Positions 33,908 to 38,537 of a stretch of DNA of 38,537 nt are shown here, one piece after another; the first letter of the stretch is position 1, and each line of letters begins with the position of its first letter. This stretch comes from Anaerolineae bacterium (GTDB lineage: Bacteria; Chloroflexota; Anaerolineae; JAFGEY01). The stretch is from positions 1-38,537 of the forward strand of contig JADHXD010000035.1 of NCBI GenBank assembly GCA_016783145.1, in the 5' to 3' direction. The notes beneath the pieces were generated by a model. That model had not been told where the DNA came from. It ran no database searches and was given only the letters and a program-made list of their open reading frames with translations. The position numbers and the translations under genes were made by a program.

Positions 33908-35107
33908 ATGGCAGACCAACAGCCCATTATCAACCTGCAATGGATAGACGAAGAAGTGCGTCGCTATCGCAACGAGTGGACCGCTGCCCAACAGCGGATC
34001 GAAGCCCAAGACGAGGAGATCCGACAGCAGGCACGTCACATCGAAGACCTCGAGGGGAGACTGGCTAGCACCCAGACCCAGCTCAATCGGGTCAGCATCC
34101 TGGAGCGCGCGCTTGAGCAGTACAAGGAAGAGATCCGACTGCTCCTCGAGGTTTCCGAAGAAGCACATCAGCAGGACAGGCGAGAAGCATCTCGCATCAA
34201 GCTGATCGAGCAGGACCACATCAACCGCTCGCTTGCGGAGGTCCGCAAGGGCCTGACTCCCATAGCCCGTCTCCAGGAAGAGATCGAGCTGCGCGCTGCT
34301 GAAGAGAGGCGGCTCAATGATGGGCTGCTCGCCCTTCGACAGAAAGCCATGGACGTGGAGAAACGGCTGGATACTGCCGTGCGGCCCATTTCCTACCTTC
34401 AGGATCAGCGGACGCGGGACGCCAAGTACATCGCACAGTTGCAGGAACAGGTCCCCGCGATGATCAAGGGCGTCGACAGCCTGAACAACCGGTTTCTGGT
34501 CGTCGAAGAAATGGCGCACCGGAACAGGCAGAATGTAGAGGAACTGATCACCATCCGAACCGAGCTGCAGCAGAGACAGCGTAGGTTTCTGGAAGAGATG
34601 CAGATCGCGGACCAGGAGCGACAGCGGCGCGTCGCGGAGTGGGCTGACCTGGAAGAGGCCCGCGAGCAGCGCATGCACGAATTCTCAGAGCAGATGAGGC
34701 TGTTCGGGGAGCAGTATCAGAAGGTGCAGAGCTCTCTCGCAAGCCTGGAATCCCTGGGCGAGCGCCTGCAGCGCGAACAACACGAAGTGTCCGAGCTGCA
34801 GCGCCTGGCCGAAGAGCGCCAACGAGCCAAGATGGATGAATGGGAGACGCAGTCTGAGAAGCGCTGGCAGCGCGAGAAGCTGCTCTGGGAGCAGCAGTGG
34901 CACGACCACGACCGGCGTGACGCAGAACAGTTGGAACGGATCAGCGCGGTCGAGGTGCGCAGCGCCGACAGCTCAGAGCAGGTCGGCTACCTGTGGGAGA
35001 TCCTCGCCGACGGCCTCCGCCTGGAAACAGAGGCCATCCAGAACCGCGTGATCAAGCTCTCCGAGCAGATGGAAGCGCGGCGGAACAAAAGGCGGGCGCG
35101 GAGGTAG
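33908..35107 (+). CDS. Long coiled-coil protein, function unknown
   Basis: A 399-residue protein made almost wholly of charged helical heptads rich in Glu, Gln and Arg. It has no signal peptide and no membrane segment, and almost no Cys, Pro or Gly. Long runs such as RYRNEWTAAQQRIEAQDEEI and LQQRQRRFLEEMQIADQE imply a rod-like, probably oligomeric protein. The tail is basic (MEARRNKRRARR) and might bind nucleic acid, phospholipid or a partner. ATG at 33908 with AAAAGGA 8-9 nt upstream. It lies between the NERD-like gene and selB (15 bp), so it is likely cotranscribed with both. I do not recognise any named family; a scaffold or filament role is only inferred. Confidence 0.7.
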   Translation: MADQQPIINLQWIDEEVRRYRNEWTAAQQRIEAQDEEIRQQARHIEDLEGRLASTQTQLNRVSILERALEQYKEEIRLLLEVSEEAHQQDRREASRIKLIEQDHINRSLAEVRKGLTPIARLQEEIELRAAEERRLNDGLLALRQKAMDVEKRLDTAVRPISYLQDQRTRDAKYIAQLQEQVPAMIKGVDSLNNRFLVVEEMAHRNRQNVEELITIRTELQQRQRRFLEEMQIADQERQRRVAEWADLEEAREQRMHEFSEQMRLFGEQYQKVQSSLASLESLGERLQREQHEVSELQRLAEERQRAKMDEWETQSEKRWQREKLLWEQQWHDHDRRDAEQLERISAVEVRSADSSEQVGYLWEILADGLRLETEAIQNRVIKLSEQMEARRNKRRARR

Positions 35108-35122
35108 TCCCGGAGGAGCGGC

Positions 35123-37051
35123 ATGCACGTCATCGGCACGGCCGGCCACGTTGATCACGGCAAGTCCACCCTTGTTGAGGCCTTGACTGGCATCGACCCG
35201 GACCGCTTGCGCGAGGAAAGAGAGCGCGAGATGACCATCGTCCTGGGCTTTGCCTGGCTCACTCTTCCCAGCGGCAGTCAGGTTGGCATCATCGATGTGC
35301 CCGGACACAAGGACTTTATCAAGAATATGCTGACCGGCGTCGGAGGCATTGATGCGGCGCTGCTGGTGATCGCTGCCGATGAAGGGATCATGCCTCAGAC
35401 CGAGGAACACCTGGCCATCCTCAATCTCCTGCGCGTGAGAGGTGGCGTGATTGCCCTGACCAAGGTTGATCTGGTGGACGATCCAGAGTGGCTGGAGTTG
35501 GTTTCTACGGACGTGATGGAGAAGGTCGACGGCACCTGCCTGGAGAACGCGCCGATCGTTCCCGTCTCTGCCCGGACAGGCGAGGGTCTGGACGCACTGA
35601 TCTCGGAGCTGGAAAGGTGCCTGCAGGACGTGCCCGAGCGCCCGGACAGGGGTCGACCGCGGCTGCCCATCGACCGGGTGTTCACTGTTTCCGGCTTTGG
35701 CACTGTGGTGACCGGCACGCTCATCGATGGCACCCTGCGTGTGGGCCAGGAGGTAGAGATCGCGCCCCACGGACACAGGGCCCGCATCCGCGGCTTGCAG
35801 ACCCACAAGACAAAGCTCGATGAGGCCACGCCCGGCAGCCGCGTAGCGGTCAACCTGAGCGGGATCAGAAAGGACGACCTGGCAATCGGAGACCTGATCA
35901 CCGTGCCTGGTTGGCTGCGTCCCACGTTCACCATCGACGTGCAGCTCGAATACCTCGCAGATGCGCCGCAGCCGCTCAAGCACAATACCGAGCTGGACTT
36001 TTTCTGCGGGGCCGCCGAGGTGCCTGCCCGCGTGCGCCTTCTGGACGCGGAAGCCCTTTCCCCTGGCGAGACGGGGTGGGCACAACTCCGACTCAGCAAA
36101 CCCGTGGCAGTGGTTCGTGGGGACCGGTTCATTCTTCGCTGGCTCTCTCCAAGCATCACTGTCGGCGGAGGAACAGTCGTTGACCCAGCACCGCGACGAC
36201 GCCACCGGCGCTTCCGTCCTGAGGTGCTGAGACGGCTGGAGACCCTGGCGCACGGGACCCCCGAGGAGATCGTCCTGCAGGCCCTGGAGCAGCAGCAACC
36301 CTGTGAGGCCCGAGAACTGGTCAGTCGACTGGCCCTGCCAGCAGAGCATGTCGAAGCCGTGCTGAACACCATGCTGGGTGAGGGCAAGCTGCTCATCGTG
36401 GATGATCCGGAGAGAACGGTGGTCACGCTGCCCAGACCAGAGACGAGCGGTCGGTTCATCATGTCAGAGTTCGGGTGGCGCGAGATGCGCGAGCGCATGC
36501 TTGCCGCTCTTGGCACCCACCACCGCCTCTATCCTCTGCGCCGCGGAATGCCCCGAGAGGAACTGCGCAGTCGCCTGCAGGAGAGAACCCCCTGGCTGAG
36601 CGGCAGGTTGTTCAACCAGGTCATCACCCGCGCCGTCCACGAGGGAGTGATCGGCGAAGACGAGTTCAGCATCTGGTCAGCAGCTCACGTTGTCTGCCTC
36701 ACCTCTGATCAGCAGGAGAAGGTCGATGGCCTCTTGGCGCGGTTTCGACGGTCTCTGTACACCACACCGTCGGTGGCCGAGTGTATAGCCCTCCTGGGCG
36801 ACGAGCCATTCAATGCGCTGATCGAGGGCGGCACGCTGGTTCGTCTGAGTCCAGAGGTGGTCTACCTCTCCGAGACAGTCTCCGACATGGAGGCCAAAGT
36901 GAGAGAACACATTCGCCAGCACGGCAGCATCACCGTAGCCCAGGCTCGTGATGCTTTGGATGCCAGCCGCAAGTATGCTCTGGCCCTGCTGGAACACCTG
37001 GATGAACGCCGCGTCACCCGCCGTGTGGGCGACACTCGCGTGCTGAGATAG
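35123..37051 (+). CDS. selB: Selenocysteine-specific elongation factor SelB
   Basis: A 642-residue GTPase that delivers Sec-tRNA to UGA codons in front of a SECIS element. GTPase motifs: GTAGHVDHGKSTL (5-17, G1), switch I EREREMTIVLGFAW, DVPGHKDF (G3) and TKVDLVD (G4). EF-Tu-like domains 2 and 3 follow (RVFTVSGFGTVVTGTLIDG, GGGTVVDP). The C-terminal half is a set of winged helices for SECIS binding, ending TRRVGDTRVLR, which is typical of the family. Length fits (about 600-640). ATG at 35123, GGAGGAG upstream. It is the last gene of the run that starts at nfnA. selA, selD, selC and a Sec-containing frame are not visible in the window. Confidence 0.95.
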   Translation: MHVIGTAGHVDHGKSTLVEALTGIDPDRLREEREREMTIVLGFAWLTLPSGSQVGIIDVPGHKDFIKNMLTGVGGIDAALLVIAADEGIMPQTEEHLAILNLLRVRGGVIALTKVDLVDDPEWLELVSTDVMEKVDGTCLENAPIVPVSARTGEGLDALISELERCLQDVPERPDRGRPRLPIDRVFTVSGFGTVVTGTLIDGTLRVGQEVEIAPHGHRARIRGLQTHKTKLDEATPGSRVAVNLSGIRKDDLAIGDLITVPGWLRPTFTIDVQLEYLADAPQPLKHNTELDFFCGAAEVPARVRLLDAEALSPGETGWAQLRLSKPVAVVRGDRFILRWLSPSITVGGGTVVDPAPRRRHRRFRPEVLRRLETLAHGTPEEIVLQALEQQQPCEARELVSRLALPAEHVEAVLNTMLGEGKLLIVDDPERTVVTLPRPETSGRFIMSEFGWREMRERMLAALGTHHRLYPLRRGMPREELRSRLQERTPWLSGRLFNQVITRAVHEGVIGEDEFSIWSAAHVVCLTSDQQEKVDGLLARFRRSLYTTPSVAECIALLGDEPFNALIEGGTLVRLSPEVVYLSETVSDMEAKVREHIRQHGSITVAQARDALDASRKYALALLEHLDERRVTRRVGDTRVLR

Positions 37052-37110
37052 GGGTAAGAAGGCTCAAAACTATGATCCCAAGGACAGGACCGCGTCTTGC
37101 GGCGATGTAG

Positions 37111-37147
37111 CCAAAAGGCCAGCACACGTTGGGTGCTGGCCTTTTGG
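37111..37147. terminator. Strong hairpin after selB (bidirectional candidate)
   Basis: CCAAAAGGCCAGCAC (37111-37125) and GTGCTGGCCTTTTGG (37133-37147) form a perfect 15-bp stem with a 7-nt loop. The T run (CCTTTTGG) within the right arm, with A run opposite, allows termination on either strand. It lies 60 nt past the selB stop and before the opposing surface-protein gene. Confidence 0.7.
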
Positions 37148-37208
37148 TTGCGCTTGGACGTGCTGCAGACAGGCCGCCCGGTAGAGCCACACCGGTGCCG
37201 GCTGTGAC

Positions 37209-37243
37209 AGCTCTCCCGCAGGCACTGAGCCTGCGGGAGAGCT
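37209..37243. terminator. Second perfect hairpin in the selB/surface-protein convergent gap
   Basis: AGCTCTCCCGCAGGC (37209-37223) and GCCTGCGGGAGAGCT (37229-37243) form a perfect 15-bp stem with a 5-nt loop. It begins 25 nt from the stop of the minus-strand gene and most likely ends that transcript. It has no U-tract on the minus strand, so it may be a 3' stability element rather than an intrinsic terminator. Confidence 0.6.
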
Positions 37244-37268
37244 CTTGGTCACGGTCTTGCGCTGCCTC

Positions 37269-38537
37269 TTAGCGGGAGCTGCGCACCACGATTGGCAGGT
37301 AGATCTCCCACCTCGGCGCCATCTCTACCAAGAGATCGTACCCAGCCGCTTCAGCGCAACCATAGGTATAGGGGGTCAGCGGGCTGACGCTCAAGTAGTA
37401 CCGTCCACCGGCGAGAGCCGTCCACACCAACTGGTCGCTGCCCTCGACGTTCAGTGCGCTGCCGTCCTCGTCCCACAGCTCGAGGAGGGTCTCGGTACCC
37501 TCCACGGGGACGACCGTGAAGACGAACGTCTGCCGCTGCTTGATCTCGAACCATACGAAATCCTTGTCTGCAGCGTACCACGTCGGGTCGCTGTCAAAAG
37601 AGTGCTCCTGCCAGACTCCCAGTTCAGCAGGCTGAGCCAGTTGCCAGGTATCATCGGTCTCATAGTCGTCGGCGCAGGTGTGCTCGATTACGCCCAGCAC
37701 CTCGACCTCGGCCACGCTGGCGGTTCCGCTCTTCTGCAGCATCATCGGCAGGTAGATAAAGTACCCTTCCTTCTGCTCTAGCCACACTTCATACTCGGTG
37801 TAGCCGCTAAACAGACCCGCCCGATTCGTCACCCGTACATAGTAGATGCCGTTCACCGAAGCCTTCCAGGCGATCTGTGAGGAATAGTCCTCTGTCCCTT
37901 GATAGTCGTCGTTTGCGGCCAACAGCGTGCTGCCATCCGACTTGAGGAGGGCCAAGAAGGCATCGGCTCGCTGTCCAACTGACGACGTGGTCACGGTATA
38001 GACGTAGCCCGCCCGAGTCTGGACCGCCAGCCAGTCCGTGTCATCGTCACAGAAGTTGTGGAATTGTCGCACGCCCGTGCTCAAGCCAGCGGCAGCCTCG
38101 GACGTGTCGTCCTCCTCGTAGGCATCGGCCTCACAGGAGGTCGAGCTCACCGTGGGAGGCGGCGCGTTGTTGCCCATTGCCGGGTCAGACGTGTCGCTGG
38201 CGATGACCACGCTGTTGGCGATCGCCCCTACCACGTCCGGATTCACCATCACCGCAAAGACGATGGTATCCGACTCCCCGGCAGCCAGGGTAGCCCTGCA
38301 CCACGTGAGCGTGGCAGGCGAGCCAGGAGCGTAGTCCGGCCCGTCCCATCTGCCTGGCTGGCTGAGTACATCCACATAGGTCACGTCATCAGGCAGCGTG
38401 TCCGTGATGCACACATTCTGCGCGTCCGCTGGCCCGTCGTTGCCATACGACACATAGTAGGTCAGTGGCGTGCCTGCCGAGACCGGACCTGGGCTGTCAC
38501 TCTTGGTGACCCATAGATCGGCCTCTGTACCGACCCA
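37269..38537 (-). CDS. Secreted cell-surface protein with DUF11 and pre-peptidase-type domains (N-terminus cut)
   Basis: The frame is open from the right edge to 37269 (422 residues visible), so the start is outside. The visible N-terminal part is a DUF11/conserved-repeat domain: VTKSDSPGPVSAGTPLTYYV, NVCITDTLPDDVTYV and WCRATLAAGESDTIVFAVMV. Two pre-peptidase C-terminal (PPC)-like beta-sandwich domains follow, each starting with an acidic linker and 'ADAYEEDDTSEAA' or 'ADDYETDDTWQLA' and containing FDSDPTWYAADKDF or DDDTDWLAVQT. Between and after them are YLPMML and the end IYLPIVVRSSR. Both PPC-like units have the pattern ...YxVxVTxxxxx. It is an extracellular, probably surface-anchored protein; its binding target is not known. 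Ends at a hairpin (37209-37243). Confidence 0.85.
   Translation of the reverse strand, partial: WVGTEADLWVTKSDSPGPVSAGTPLTYYVSYGNDGPADAQNVCITDTLPDDVTYVDVLSQPGRWDGPDYAPGSPATLTWCRATLAAGESDTIVFAVMVNPDVVGAIANSVVIASDTSDPAMGNNAPPPTVSSTSCEADAYEEDDTSEAAAGLSTGVRQFHNFCDDDTDWLAVQTRAGYVYTVTTSSVGQRADAFLALLKSDGSTLLAANDDYQGTEDYSSQIAWKASVNGIYYVRVTNRAGLFSGYTEYEVWLEQKEGYFIYLPMMLQKSGTASVAEVEVLGVIEHTCADDYETDDTWQLAQPAELGVWQEHSFDSDPTWYAADKDFVWFEIKQRQTFVFTVVPVEGTETLLELWDEDGSALNVEGSDQLVWTALAGGRYYLSVSPLTPYTYGCAEAAGYDLLVEMAPRWEIYLPIVVRSSR

Noticed and set aside
34973..36349. A 458-codon minus-strand frame opposite selB and the coiled-coil gene
   Set aside because: Crosses two real genes on the plus strand; a chance frame in GC-rich DNA.
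1..38537. CRISPR arrays, tRNA or rRNA genes, insertion sequences
   Set aside because: No regularly spaced repeats, cloverleaf with T-loop GTTCRA, rRNA stretches, or transposase motifs were seen on reading both strands.

Overview
The window looks like a chromosomal segment of a high-GC bacterium, most likely a member of the Chloroflexota (Anaerolineae-like). This is inferred from protein style: a SelB whose switch I reads REREMTI, a cell-surface protein with DUF11 and pre-peptidase-type domains ending in IYLPIVVRSSR, a large membrane ligase fused to TPRs, and frequent GTG starts. I see no rRNA, tRNA, CRISPR, transposase, integrase or phage gene. It reads as core and housekeeping DNA, with no recognisable defence island.

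Layout. 1-3684 (minus): exonuclease VII (xseA-xseB) followed by a YfhO-type membrane protein cut by the left edge. 3856-6997 (plus): prepilin peptidase and a PPDK-type ATP-grasp protein without the usual swivel domain. 7204-8655 (minus): gatB. 8853-15188 (plus): a tRNA-dihydrouridine synthase, a cyclophilin lipoprotein, a VTT-domain membrane protein, a PASTA Ser/Thr kinase with an extra extracytoplasmic domain, and FtsH. 15298-16989 (minus): long-chain acyl-CoA ligase. 17247-18378 (plus): thyX and dCMP deaminase, a two-gene route to dTMP. 18416-27458 (minus): DUF1385 protein, DinG-type exonuclease-helicase, O-antigen-ligase/TPR protein and GT4 glycosyltransferase. 27737-37051 (plus): a probable long operon with nfnA, nfnB, a dihydroorotate-dehydrogenase-like protein, a small Cys-containing protein, a methyltransferase, plsX, a NERD-like membrane protein, a coiled-coil protein and selB. 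37269-end (minus): a surface protein cut by the right edge.

Regulatory architecture is unusually readable. Four divergent gene pairs (xseA/prepilin peptidase, gatB/dus, acyl-CoA ligase/thyX, DUF1385/nfnA) have back-to-back sigma-70-type promoters, several with an extended -10 (TGn-TATAAT). Two convergent junctions hold perfect 15-16 bp inverted repeats. The nfnA promoter is a full consensus (TTGACA-N17-TATAAT) and is followed by a roughly 115-nt leader with two adjacent hairpins.

The most interesting candidates are the structured nfnAB leader with its mirrored promoter pair, a PlsX with a lengthened hydrophobic hairpin, a DinG that has both the exonuclease domain and four iron-sulfur-type cysteines, a stand-alone PPDK ATP-grasp module, a PASTA kinase with an additional C-terminal domain, and an uncharacterised membrane NERD-like/coiled-coil pair between plsX and selB. 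I did not find a clearly new multi-gene system. No database search or folding calculation was possible.
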